From Leptolyngbya sp. SIOISBB (GTDB lineage: Bacteria; Cyanobacteriota; Cyanobacteriia; Phormidesmidales; Phormidesmidaceae): a stretch of 64,000 nucleotides of DNA. The stretch covers positions 7,154,026 through 7,218,025 of the forward strand of contig JAAHII010000001.1 of the NCBI GenBank assembly GCA_010671905.1, read 5' to 3'. Below, in pieces: positions 45,201 to 53,657 of the stretch. A program made the translations under genes and the position numbers. Each line of letters opens with the position of its first letter. The stretch's first letter is position 1. Under the pieces are notes generated by a model. That model had not been told where the DNA came from. It saw only the letters and a list, made by a program, of their open reading frames with translations, and ran no database searches.

Positions 45201-45558
45201 GCACCCTCCAATTAACAGTGACTAGGTAACTGAATTTTAACTGGCCTCAAGTCAATAGCTTTCAACTGCTTTCCTGCCCTAGGCTGTAGAGATATGGAGG
45301 TGACACAGGCAAATCACCTTTTAAGTACGCCTCTGCCGATAATTCAGCGAGCTAACAATGTTATTAGACGGAAAGTTTCCGCATATCATCCCGATTTAGG
45401 TGGATCGGCAGAAAAATTCTTGTGCTCTGGTGAATTTGGATAGGTCACAAGAATCTTTCCGCATATTATGCCGACACTGATAGATCACAAGAAACTTTCC
45501 ACATATTTTTAGGTATAGTACAAAAAGACTACTTAGTGTCTTTTGATACTTTCTCTTG
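45201..45558. promoter_or_regulatory. attI region and integrase promoter
   Basis: The gap between intI and the first cassette holds the likely recombination core GCTAAC at 45351-45356 (GTTAGC on the minus strand, the insertion junction) and, toward intI, repeated elements: CACAAGAA and CTTTCC...CATAT motifs occur two or three times between 45375 and 45510. These direct repeats may be integrase-binding sites of attI. No gene. Confidence 0.55.
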
Positions 45559-46543
45559 ATGGGTGAGCCTGAAAAATCTATGGGACAGAAACCGAAGAAG
45601 CTGCTGGAGCAAGTCCGCGACGTGATGCGTCTGCGGCATTATGCTTACCGCACCGAAGCAACCTATATTCACTGGATCAAGCGATACATCCTGTTCCATC
45701 ACAAACAGCACCCTCGGGAGATGGGACGATGTGAGATTGAGGCGTTCCTAACCGATTTAGCCGTTAATCAACAGGTCGCCGCGGCGACTCAAAACCAAGC
45801 CTTGAATGCCATTCTGTTCCTGTATCAAAAAGTCCTGGAGATTGATATTACGGGTATCAATGCCGTGCGTGCGAGTGCCCCCCGCAATTTGCCCGTGGTT
45901 TTGACGCAAGCCGAAGCGTTGGCAGTCATTTAACGGCTGTCGGGTACCCATCAATTGGTTGCGAAACTGCTTTATGGAAGCGGCTTAAGGCTTTCAGAAG
46001 CCCTGCGTTTGCGCGTCAAAGATATTGACTTTGCTCAACACCAAATTATTGTGAGGGATGGCAAAGGCCGCAAAAATCGCGTGACGATGCTAGCTGCGAG
46101 TGCGGCTGACGAAATTCAAGATCACCTGGCCGGCATTCGGCGACAACATCAGCAAGCTTTTAGGACGGGGTTTTGGGTCGGTATATCTGCCGTTTGCTCT
46201 AGAACGTAAATACCCCAATGCCAACCGTGACTGGATCTGGCAATACGCCTTTCCTGCAGGTCGCATCGTTAAAGATCCCCGCAGTGAAGAAATGCGACGA
46301 CATCACTTGCATGAGAGCAGTATTCAAAAAGCTCTCAAGAAATCAGTCCGACAAACCGGCATCACGAAAAAAGTTGGCTACCATACGTTTCGCCATAGCT
46401 TTGCCACCCATCTTCTAGAAAATGGCTATGATATTCGCACGATTCAAGAATTACTGGGCCACAAGGATGTGAAAACCACCATGATCTACACCCATGTGCT
46501 GAATCGCGGGGGACTGGGTGTTCGTAGCCCGCTAGATAACTGA
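45559..46543 (+). pseudogene. intI: integron integrase IntI, inactivated
   Basis: The ATG at 45559 opens an integron-type tyrosine recombinase. Features: N-terminal SAM-like domain (YRTEATYIHWIKRYILFH), catalytic Arg in GSGLRLSEALRLR, the integron-specific insertion ([22 protein letters not shown]), box [13 protein letters not shown], and the later His and Tyr in [14 protein letters not shown]. The closing GVRSPLD is typical of IntI. The gene is broken by an in-frame TAA at 45931-45933 and by a one-base shift at the GGGGTTTT run 46167-46174. The catalytic residues themselves are preserved, so inactivation looks recent or reflects sequence error. It reads away from the cassettes and ends about 160 bases before devA. 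Confidence 0.9.
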
Positions 46544-46705
46544 CACAATTGGTCACGTCAACCCAGATGATGATGACGGGACTTTATCTATATGCTGCGA
46601 TGGTTTCTAAATTCATGAGCGAGAATTACATATCTCTAGCTGTAGATTAGTCATCTGCCATAAGCTATGGGAGTGGATATCCCCTCACCGCGTTCACCCC
46701 CCGCC

Positions 46706-47389
46706 ATGCCTATGCCCTCCATCGTCACGGCTCAAAATCTTACCCACGCCTTTGGTAAAGGGGCCTTGCGTAAACCGGTGCTTGCCGATGTTGACTTAGA
46801 GCTCAAGTCGGGCGAAATCGTCATTCTTGAGGGGCCGTCTGGCAGTGGCAAAACCACCCTGCTCACCCTGATCGGGGCTTTGCGAACCGTGCAGTCTGGT
46901 AGCCTCACCGTATTGAACCAGGCCTTACACCGATCGCGCCGTGCCGCCTTAATTCGTACGCGCAATCAAATCGGCTTTATCTTTCAGCATCACAATTTGC
47001 TGGCCTGCCTCACCGCCTGGGAAAACGTCAGCACGTCCCTAAGACTGCACCCGCAGATTCCCAAAGCCGACTACCGCGATCGCGCCGAAGCCATTCTCGC
47101 TGCGGTCGGACTAGCCGATAAAGTAGACGCCTATCCCGAAAACCTATCCGGCGGGCAAAAACAGCGCGTGGCGATCGCCCGTGCCCTCGTCAATCATCCC
47201 CAGCTTTTACTAGCCGACGAGCTGACTTCATCTTTAGATAGTCAGGCTGGTCGCAATGTGGTCGAAATCATCCAAAAGCTGGCCCGCGAAGAGGGCTGCA
47301 CAGTCTTGCTCGTCACCCACGATAGCCGGATTCTCGACATCGCCGATCGCGTCCTGCATATGGAAGATGGCCGGTTGGGAGAGGGATAG
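46706..47389 (+). CDS. devA: DevA-like ABC transporter ATPase
   Basis: The nucleotide-binding subunit has Walker A GPSGSGKTT, Q-loop FIFQHHNLL, signature LSGGQKQRVAIARAL, Walker B LLLADELTSSLD (Glu present) and the H-loop in LLVTHDSR. MacB/DevA-type ATPases energise DevC-DevB-TolC export. I prefer starts at 46706 or 46712 over an upstream start at 46667, because family members begin shortly before the VTAQNLTHAFG strand. In most cyanobacteria devA follows devC directly; here devC ends at 38294 and the integron lies between, so DevA has lost its operon promoter. Confidence 0.88.
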   Translation: MPMPSIVTAQNLTHAFGKGALRKPVLADVDLELKSGEIVILEGPSGSGKTTLLTLIGALRTVQSGSLTVLNQALHRSRRAALIRTRNQIGFIFQHHNLLACLTAWENVSTSLRLHPQIPKADYRDRAEAILAAVGLADKVDAYPENLSGGQKQRVAIARALVNHPQLLLADELTSSLDSQAGRNVVEIIQKLAREEGCTVLLVTHDSRILDIADRVLHMEDGRLGEG

Positions 47390-47442
47390 GGAGGGCATTG
47401 GGTGCAAGGTGCAAGTCCCCTCTTGAACCTTGCACCTATTCC

Positions 47443-47847
47443 CTATTCCGGTTCCGTCGCAATGCCCAGCGTGGCCCCTTCAATTGCTCGTAGTTCATCC
47501 ATGATATCGATCACATCGCCGTGATACACCTGCTCATCCGCTCTAATCGTGATGATGGCAGTTTGGTTAGGCTCTAAAGATTGCTCGATCGCAGACCGTA
47601 AAGTTTCCAGAGTAATCAATTGCTGATCCAGGGCGATCGCCCCATCGGGTTGTAGGGTCACGGTAAAGTCGGCCTGCGCCTGTTCCGTCGCGGTGTCAGC
47701 ATCAGGTAGGTTTACCGGCAACCCTTCCGATTGCGTCAGATAGAGCGAAGACAGGATAAAAAAGGCCAGAATGGCAAAAATAACGTCGATGAGCGGCAGA
47801 ATATTAACTTCCATGGCGTCATCGGCGTCATCTTCTCTAATGTGCAT
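47443..47847 (-). CDS. exbD: ExbD/TolR biopolymer transport protein
   Basis: The ATG at 47847 has GAGGA a few bases upstream and is a better start than 47886. The product (about 134 residues) has the single transmembrane helix typical of ExbD, with the key Asp in MEVNILPLIDVIFAILAFFILS, and a periplasmic domain ending in the ADEQVYHGDVIDIMDEL segment. With ExbB it forms the proton channel that drives TonB. It overlaps the end of exbB by 11 bases. Confidence 0.92.
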   Translation of the reverse strand: MHIREDDADDAMEVNILPLIDVIFAILAFFILSSLYLTQSEGLPVNLPDADTATEQAQADFTVTLQPDGAIALDQQLITLETLRSAIEQSLEPNQTAIITIRADEQVYHGDVIDIMDELRAIEGATLGIATEPE

Positions 47848-48499
47848 AGGATTCCTCCGAAATCGGCTGAGATTTATGCTTGGCATAGTAGTGACGCCCG
47901 TAGAGCACCTCTAGTTGGCTGCTGTATTCCTGCAACATCGACACCTGCCGCTTATATAACCCGCGAAAAAGATTCGCCACCACCAAAGTAAAAATGGCGA
48001 CCACCATGCCCGCTGCTGTTGAGACCAGCGCCTCGCTGATGCCGCCCGTCACTGCCGTGGCGTTAGCGCCAACCTCACCTAAGCGAATCGTGGCAAACGA
48101 TCGAATGAGCCCCAAAATCGTTCCCAACAGTCCGAGTAGGGGCGACACCGCCACAATCGTTTGAAACACAGTGTTAAATCGTCTGAGAAAGGGCAGTTCT
48201 GCTTGTGCCGCCCCCTCTAACGCGAGGCGAAACTGACTGGGCGGTTCCCCGTCCAGCTCCAACGCCTCTAAAAAGACGCGCGCGATCGGGAGGGTGCTGT
48301 GCTGCTGCAGGCGCTCAGCTGCAGTCAGACTATCAGACCGATAAACACGCAAAAAATCTCGAATCACCGATCGCTGCTGGCGGCTAATCCGATACCAAAA
48401 GAGCGCCCGTTCAATGGATAAGGCGATTGCGGCAATTGAAAAAAACAGCAGCGGTATCATCACGACACCGCCAGCTTGGAAGACTTGAACAATAGACAT
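47837..48499 (-). CDS. exbB: ExbB/TolQ/MotA proton channel protein
   Basis: I start at ATG 48499 (MSIVQVFQAGGVVMIPLLFFS); the upstream extension to 48616 is polar and not family-like. About 220 residues with three transmembrane segments and the MotA/TolQ/ExbB signature (LLGLLGTILGLIRSF, TAVTGGISEALVSTAAGMVVAI). It is the first gene of the exbB-exbD unit. A TonB-like gene at 38.5-39.2 kb is the likely third partner but is not adjacent. Confidence 0.92.
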   Translation of the reverse strand: MSIVQVFQAGGVVMIPLLFFSIAAIALSIERALFWYRISRQQRSVIRDFLRVYRSDSLTAAERLQQHSTLPIARVFLEALELDGEPPSQFRLALEGAAQAELPFLRRFNTVFQTIVAVSPLLGLLGTILGLIRSFATIRLGEVGANATAVTGGISEALVSTAAGMVVAIFTLVVANLFRGLYKRQVSMLQEYSSQLEVLYGRHYYAKHKSQPISEESYAH

Positions 48500-49158
48500 G
48501 CGAATCACCAGAACATAGAGCTGAAGAGGTTGAAGCGCGCCATCTGGCCTGATCAACACAGATGCCTCGTCGAAAATAAGGTTATTGAGATCTGATGTCA
48601 AGTAGCTTCCTCTCAAGGGTCATTCCCATCGATCGCTAAACCTTTGCCCTCAAGAGTGACTAACCAGAAGCAAAGACTCGGGCTAATGAGACATCTTTTC
48701 ATATTGTATTATTGAGAACAGTTCTGACTTGGCGTGAAATCAATTTGGATATGAATTCACCACCAGGCTAAAGGCGACAAAACCTTGTCTCTCCTGTTCA
48801 AAATTTTACTGATCTCAATGACCAATAAGACTTACGACTCTCCAATCTGGACGAAACTGAGCCTCTCAAGCAAGGAACTCAGCAGCAGCATCACATGCCA
48901 TGGTGCTTTTTTGTTGACAGTCCATTGCATTAATTATTAGTATTGAGTAGCTTAATGATATCAATAGCAGAGATTATCGAAGCGTTTTTCTGGACAAAAC
49001 GCAGCGTGAGGATTGCTAGGAAATTTGACCGCTAAGACTTGACGGTAACATTTGCTGCCGAGTCTTGAGAGTGATCGCCTATTTATTTTTGGGAATTTTT
49101 ATCAATAAAGCTTTGCCTTGCTTGATCCGTTGCCGATATTCATTATTGAGTAGTTGTT
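48500..49158. other. intergenic region upstream of exbB and of the small conserved gene
   Basis: About 660 bases between divergent transcripts (exbB on minus, the Asr1405-like gene on plus). I see no gene and no clear hairpin. The stretch just before 49159 is T-rich and could hold its promoter. Confidence 0.5.
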
Positions 49159-49431
49159 ATGGAATTTTCTGACTCCAGCGATGCGTCTTTTGCAGACAGC
49201 GGCTTGAATCTAGAGGTCGAGATCGATAGCATTGCCCGTTGGGACGTCTATTTTCACTTGCAAGACCTCTCGGTGCCGTGTCAGTGCAAGCAAGGTCAGG
49301 CACTGCGAGTGCAAATCAATCATGCCACTGCAGCCATTCAGCTGTGGAGTGCCGTTCAGGCGTTTGTCGCCCCTCAGCAGTCGCAGATCGAACATTTGCA
49401 GCGCTGTTGGCAAGTGAAAGCGGTTGCCTGA
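49159..49431 (+). CDS. cyanobacterial small conserved protein (Asr1405/Asl0597-like)
   Basis: The 90-residue product matches the pattern I know for a cyanobacteria-only family: RWDVYFHLQDLSVPCQCKQGQALRVQ in the middle, AIQLWSAVQ later, and a closing LERCWQ-like LQRCWQ. Members are soluble, of unknown function. The two Cys in PCQC and one in RCW are conserved in the family as I recall it. The family name is from memory. Confidence 0.6.
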   Translation: MEFSDSSDASFADSGLNLEVEIDSIARWDVYFHLQDLSVPCQCKQGQALRVQINHATAAIQLWSAVQAFVAPQQSQIEHLQRCWQVKAVA

Positions 49432-49641
49432 TAGTCGTTTTTCGAGTCAAGTCAGATTCAAAACCATCGTTACTTGTCAGCCCTAAAAAGACTCTTTAGA
49501 TTTAGAAGCTGAGAAAGCATATTTAATCGGGAACAACATTTTTCACCTAGAGAATCACTATCAGCGTGATAGTTTCGATCAGGGCCATTAACTATTTGAC
49601 AGTTAGGTATCGTCAGGTTTCAATACCTAACTATCAAGTCG

Positions 49642-50217
49642 CTATCCCATCTTTAAGGATAAAGTCGACCGGTCAATGCTTACCAATCGACTTTTTAGGC
49701 TATCGCGGGTTAAGAAGTGTTCTAGATGATAGGCTCGCTCCTCAGTTTTCAGTAAAATTTGCTCATAGAGAAGGCGAGTTGCGCGATCTCCTAAACTTTC
49801 TGCTTGAGAGGCCTGACGACGGATTATTTCAATTAGTGATTGTTCCGCCTGCAAGTTCTGCTTAATCATTTCACTACAGCGAAACACATCATCCATTGTT
49901 GGCGTAAAACAGCAAAGTTCTGACAACTGAGCAAAAGATGTGGCTGGGACACTGCCCAGGCCATGCATTCTTTCACCAATGTCATGAGCATGCTTTTCTG
50001 CTGCCTCCGAACTTTCTAAAAAATAGTCGTGAAGCATATGATACTCGGAGCCTTCGACGACAAAATGATGTTTCTGATATTGTAAATAGAGAGCTAAAAA
50101 GCTCGCGTATAGGATGCCAAGTCCTTCTGTGACAGGTGCTGTAACCGATTTTTCTAGCAAGATCGAATTGTTTTCGACTTCGCCATAGACTTGCTGGAGA
50201 GATTCAATGGCAGACAT
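49642..50217 (-). CDS. dps: Dps-family ferritin-like protein
   Basis: Dps proteins form dodecameric cages that oxidise Fe(II) with peroxide, store iron and protect DNA. The 191-residue product has the Dps ferroxidase region: YQKHHFVVEGSEYHMLHDYF (His ligands) and the AEKHAHDIGERMHGLG segment (Asp and Glu ligands), followed by SVPATSFAQL. It is divergently arranged with the Fur-family gene at 50479, a usual layout for peroxide- or iron-controlled dps genes. Upstream sequence may hold operators for that regulator. Confidence 0.88.
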   Translation of the reverse strand: MSAIESLQQVYGEVENNSILLEKSVTAPVTEGLGILYASFLALYLQYQKHHFVVEGSEYHMLHDYFLESSEAAEKHAHDIGERMHGLGSVPATSFAQLSELCCFTPTMDDVFRCSEMIKQNLQAEQSLIEIIRRQASQAESLGDRATRLLYEQILLKTEERAYHLEHFLTRDSLKSRLVSIDRSTLSLKMG

Positions 50218-50478
50218 GGTTTGTTACTCAATTTTTAAACAATTTTGCTGCCCTGATAATTGGGACGCCTCATGAGATTACCGGTTGAGTCTGATTTACT
50301 TGAGTTCGTTGAGAACATCAAATATACAAATTAAGTGATGAGGTACACCAAAATAAAATACCCTTAACAAAATGCGTTCTCTATTAGAAATGGCTTTCAA
50401 CAGTTAAACTTACTCTTGACTGATGGCCCCAAGGAATTTCCGCGATTTTCTGTATACCCCTTTTCAGACAGTCTTCTC
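50218..50478. promoter_or_regulatory. shared dps/fur promoter region
   Basis: The divergent promoter region is AT-rich, with TGATAATT near 50255 and TATTAGAAATGG near 50381 as weak half-site matches to Fur/PerR boxes. I cannot define a full operator. Confidence 0.35.
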
Positions 50479-50952
50479 ATGGAATCAAATAATCCTGAAG
50501 CAAATTTTGCTGATCAACACAACATTCTGCGATCGCGTCTTAACCAGAAAGGTCTTCGATTGACAGACCAGAGACAAAAGATTCTGGATTTATTTGTGAT
50601 GACACCTGATGGCGAACACCTCAGTGCAGAAGATATCTATTATCAAGCTACGACTAAAGGTGAGAAGATTAGCTACTCGACGATTTATCGAGCCCTCCAC
50701 ATGATGGTTAATTTAGGGATTATGCGAGAAGTTGAATTGGCCGAAGGTCGAAAATACTATGAATTGAGTACATCGCCGGCCAAGCAACATCATCATTTGG
50801 TTTGTGTGCATTGCGGCGAAGTCCACGAGTTTGAAGACCATCGAGTTACCAAGGCCAGTCAGCAAGAAACTCTCGGGCACGGCTTTTTGCTACGGGACTG
50901 TCAGTTTACGGTTTATGGCATTTGCCAAATGTGCCAACTTTCTGTCATTTAA
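50479..50952 (+). CDS. Fur-family metalloregulator (Fur or PerR)
   Basis: I take the ATG at 50479 (MESNNPEANF) because the upstream extension is not family-like. The product (about 157 residues) has the Fur winged helix (GLRLTDQRQKILDLF, ISYSTIYRALHMM), the His-rich hinge HHHLVCVHCGEVHEFED, and two CxxC zinc motifs (CVHC and CQMC), so structural zinc is likely. The sequence does not clearly separate Fur from PerR; the divergent dps neighbour favours PerR. A strong hairpin follows at 50971. Confidence 0.88.
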   Translation: MESNNPEANFADQHNILRSRLNQKGLRLTDQRQKILDLFVMTPDGEHLSAEDIYYQATTKGEKISYSTIYRALHMMVNLGIMREVELAEGRKYYELSTSPAKQHHHLVCVHCGEVHEFEDHRVTKASQQETLGHGFLLRDCQFTVYGICQMCQLSVI

Positions 50953-50970
50953 GAGTTTGCTCAAAAATAG

Positions 50971-51018
50971 CGTTTCGACGCAGGGGGGAGTATGGCTCCC
51001 CCCCCCTGCGTCGAAACG
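50971..51018 (+). terminator. long GC-rich hairpin after the Fur-family gene
   Basis: CGTTTCGACGCAGGGGGG (50971-50988) pairs exactly with its reverse complement at 51001-51018, an 18-bp stem with a 12-base loop. There is no T-run immediately after, but the stem is very stable, so termination or 3' protection is likely. Confidence 0.75.
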
Positions 51019-51764
51019 GTTGCTGTCTTAAAAACCACAAGCCCCTAAAGTAGTGGTGATCAGCAGCAGAGTGTGATGGCAGACTGTTAACGCCTAGCCA
51101 ACGTTAGAAATTAGCTGTTCAGATTTGAAGTCCTTGCTGTACGGGAGCTTTAGCAATCTGAACGGCCTGAATTCCACTACGGTTGTGACATCAGTTGCAT
51201 CTAGCCTCGTTAAACACCAGGGCGTTGCCTTGGGCGCATCATTAACTAACCTGAGTTCGGAATAGCATAAGTAACGCTTTTACCCGCCTATTGAGCCTCA
51301 AATCCCCTCTCAGGAGGGATGCCAAAGACGAGGTGGGTGTCGATCCGTTGCGCTAACTGGCGATCCACCCACCCCTCAACCCTTCCCAGAAGAAATGATG
51401 ACAGCCTCAAAACTTTGCCTGGTCAGCCAAGACAATTCATGTGGCTCAATTTAACGACAAAAATTCTCAAGAATACAATCTCAGTGGCAGAGGATAATCG
51501 TCAAGAAATCCTACTTAATCTCAATAAGTAATAAGACCTGTTAAGAGATCGCGGAGCTGACAGCATCCCTTTTGTCGATGCAGATCAGGCTAAAAGCCTT
51601 TTATTTAAGGTTTTCAGGAGTTGACCGAGAAGCGGAAGGTGTTTATTTGAGGGTTTAGGTTCTCGCTTATTGAGAATAATTCCAATCTATTTTGAGATAT
51701 TGTTGTTGAGAAATTCCGCAATACGATGATCGGCGGTTTGGCTTTTTACAGAGGAATATTGCTT
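51019..51764. other. isiA upstream region
   Basis: No gene is seen. Near 51300-51400 there is a degenerate copy of the intergenic repeat that flanks the IS at 21.6-23.1 kb. The last 100 bases carry the isiA promoter region, including a Fur-like element at 51671-51685. Confidence 0.5.
51671..51685 (+). promoter_or_regulatory. candidate Fur box upstream of isiA
   Basis: TGAGAATAATTCCAA lies about 80 bases before the isiA start and fits the 7-1-7 Fur layout on one side (TGAGAAT) with a weaker right half. isiA is known to be repressed by Fur under iron-replete conditions, which makes the position meaningful. The match itself is modest. Confidence 0.4.
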
Positions 51765-52802
51765 ATGCAGACCTACGACAAGACTGATGTTACTTACGAC
51801 TGGTGGGCGGGGAATGCCCGCTTTGCTAATCATTCGGGGTTATTTATTGCCGCCCATGTCGCCCAGGCCGCTTTGATTACGTTATGGGCTGGGGCGTTTA
51901 CGCTATTTGAGCTGTCTTGGTTTGACCCCTCGCTGCCTATGGGCGAGCAGGGGTTGATTTTGCTGCCGCACTTGGCGACCCTGGGCTTTGGGGTGGGTGA
52001 CGGGGGGCAAGTTGTGGATACTTACCCGTATTTTGTGATTGGGTCGCTACACCTCATCTCCTCTGCGGTCTTAGGTGCTGGAGCGTTGTTTCATGCGTTT
52101 AAGGCACCAGCAGACCTTAAAGAGGCCGAAGGTCAGGCGCGTAAATTTGACTTTAGCTGGGACGATCCGGCTCAGTTGGGACTGATATTAGGTCATCATT
52201 TACTGTTTTTGGGGGCGGGAGCCTTGCTACTAGTGGCGAAAGCCACGACCTGGGGTGGTTTGTATGATGCCACCACTCAGACGGTGAGAACGGTACAGCC
52301 AACCCTTGATCCCCTCGTGATTTATGGCTATCAAACGCATTTTGCCAGCGTCAACAGTTTGGAAGATCTGGTGGGTGGTCATGTGTTCATCGGGACGCTG
52401 CTGATTTTGGGCGGTGTCTGGCATATTCTGGTTCCGCCCTTGAAATGGGCCAGGAATGTCCTTGAGTTTTCTGGGGAGGCGATTTTGTCTTACTCCTTAG
52501 GTGGCATTGCCTTAGCGGGATTTGTCGCGGCTTATTTTTGCGCGGTTAATACGCTGGCCTATCCAGTCGAGTTTTATGGGGCTCCGTTAGCCGTGAAGCT
52601 GGGCATCACGCCATACTTTGCCGATACGGTTAGTTTGCCGCTCAATGAGCATACGTCGCGTTGTTGGCTAGCGAATGCCCACTTCTTCCCTGGCTTTTTT
52701 TCTTCTTGCAAGGACATCTATGGCACGCCATGCGGGCGATCGGGTTTGACTTCCGCCGGGTCGAAAAAGCCCTCGATGCAGTTGGGTCTTAAGACTTTGA
52801 TT
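51765..52802 (+). pseudogene. isiA: iron-stress chlorophyll-binding protein IsiA (CP43-prime), 3' frameshift
   Basis: The ATG at 51765 has GAGGA at 51751-51755. The protein matches IsiA/CP43-like antenna proteins: [22 protein letters not shown] at the N-terminus, [20 protein letters not shown], several His ligands in membrane segments ([37 protein letters not shown]) and the WLANAHFF region. The last about 30 codons read in another frame: after the T7 run at 52695-52701, the frame giving [25 protein letters not shown] continues to TAA at 52800-52802. One base gained (or two lost) in the T-run restores a 345-residue protein. IsiA forms antenna rings around photosystem I under iron starvation. 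Confidence 0.9.
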
Positions 52803-52876
52803 TGGGAACCGGGGCAGCAGGCTTAACGCCTAAAGCCCCTTTCTTCATTAAAAATGCCATATGGAACTACTGCCTC

Positions 52877-53209
52877 ATGCTTCAGTATTTTTCTCATCTC
52901 AATGTTGAGACAGTGATGTCTCTTGTCTGTCCCATGATGATTTGGGCGGTAATGTTGGTTTTTCTCTGGTCAGTGATGATTGCTATCAAGGATGGCGTCG
53001 CCTATATCCGTAAGCTGCATCAGATTCCCTGCGATCGCTGCCAATATTACACAGGCACCCATTACTTGAAATGCCCTGTGCATCCTTGCATCGCTTTATC
53101 AGAAGAGGCCATTGGCTGCCGCGACTTTGAACCCATGGCTAAACGTCAACCGCAGTCGCGTCGTCCTCGATCCGTGACAAAAGATTGGTGCGTCTCTCAA
53201 CCTGAATGA
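52877..53209 (+). CDS. conserved cyanobacterial membrane protein with Cys-rich tail
   Basis: The product (about 110 residues from ATG 52877) has one transmembrane segment (MIWAVMLVFLWSVMIAI) and a C-terminal cysteine motif: CDRCQYYTGTHYLKCPVHP, then CRDFEP. The pattern C-x2-C-x9-C plus a last Cys suggests a metal-binding knuckle. Similar proteins are widespread in cyanobacteria, function unknown to me. It follows isiA by about 75 bases and may be co-transcribed with it. Confidence 0.7.
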   Translation: MLQYFSHLNVETVMSLVCPMMIWAVMLVFLWSVMIAIKDGVAYIRKLHQIPCDRCQYYTGTHYLKCPVHPCIALSEEAIGCRDFEPMAKRQPQSRRPRSVTKDWCVSQPE

Positions 53210-53657
53210 CGATTATGCAGCTCTCGGAAGTTATATCAATTCCTTAAAATTGGACAACACTTATGCCAATTGACGATCCCCCTCTTATCCTCCTTAAAAA
53301 GTGGGAAGCCCAATATCAACAAGGCTTATAGCTCCCTTTCCAAGGGGGCGGCGACAGCGGGGGATCCTCAATTTTGAGCGCTGTTATCCAGAATTGATAT
53401 GAGAAGGCAGAAAAAGCAGGGTTCCAGATTCCAGGAGAACCCTGTACCTGGGTGGACGAAATTTTCTGCAGGCTGCTTTTCCTAATGTCCGGTAAGCCCA
53501 GAAGCGCGACCGCAGGCGAGTGGGGCTGGACGGGCTAGGAAGCCTATCTAACGAGTTGGCTGGATCGATTTAGGCAATCTAAAAACTGAGATCGCTCTCC
53601 CCTTCGATACCGCGTTTTTTTACACTCCCCGGAACCCGCTACCCTGCATCTAGACCG
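53210..53657. other. intergenic region with repeats
   Basis: No gene. The segment 53329-53366 (TAGCTCCCTTT...GCGACAGCGGGGGATC pattern) is the inverted counterpart of part of the MITE-like element at 25652-25692, and CAGGGTTC/GAACCCTG near 53417-53444 forms a hairpin that may end the isiA transcript. Confidence 0.5.

Larger units (their letters stand above)
39190..46543. mobile_element. integron: inactivated integrase plus about six gene cassettes
   Basis: An integron-type tyrosine recombinase gene (45559-46543, plus strand) lies divergent from a row of genes all on the minus strand. These are separated by roughly 80-105 base inverted-repeat sites bounded by GCTAAC/GTTAGC cores, each directly after a gene stop. 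This is the standard order: intI, attI, then cassettes oriented away from intI. Cassette genes differ strongly from each other and from the host in base composition, several being AT-rich. The block lies between devC/tonB on the left and devA on the right. Confidence 0.85.
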
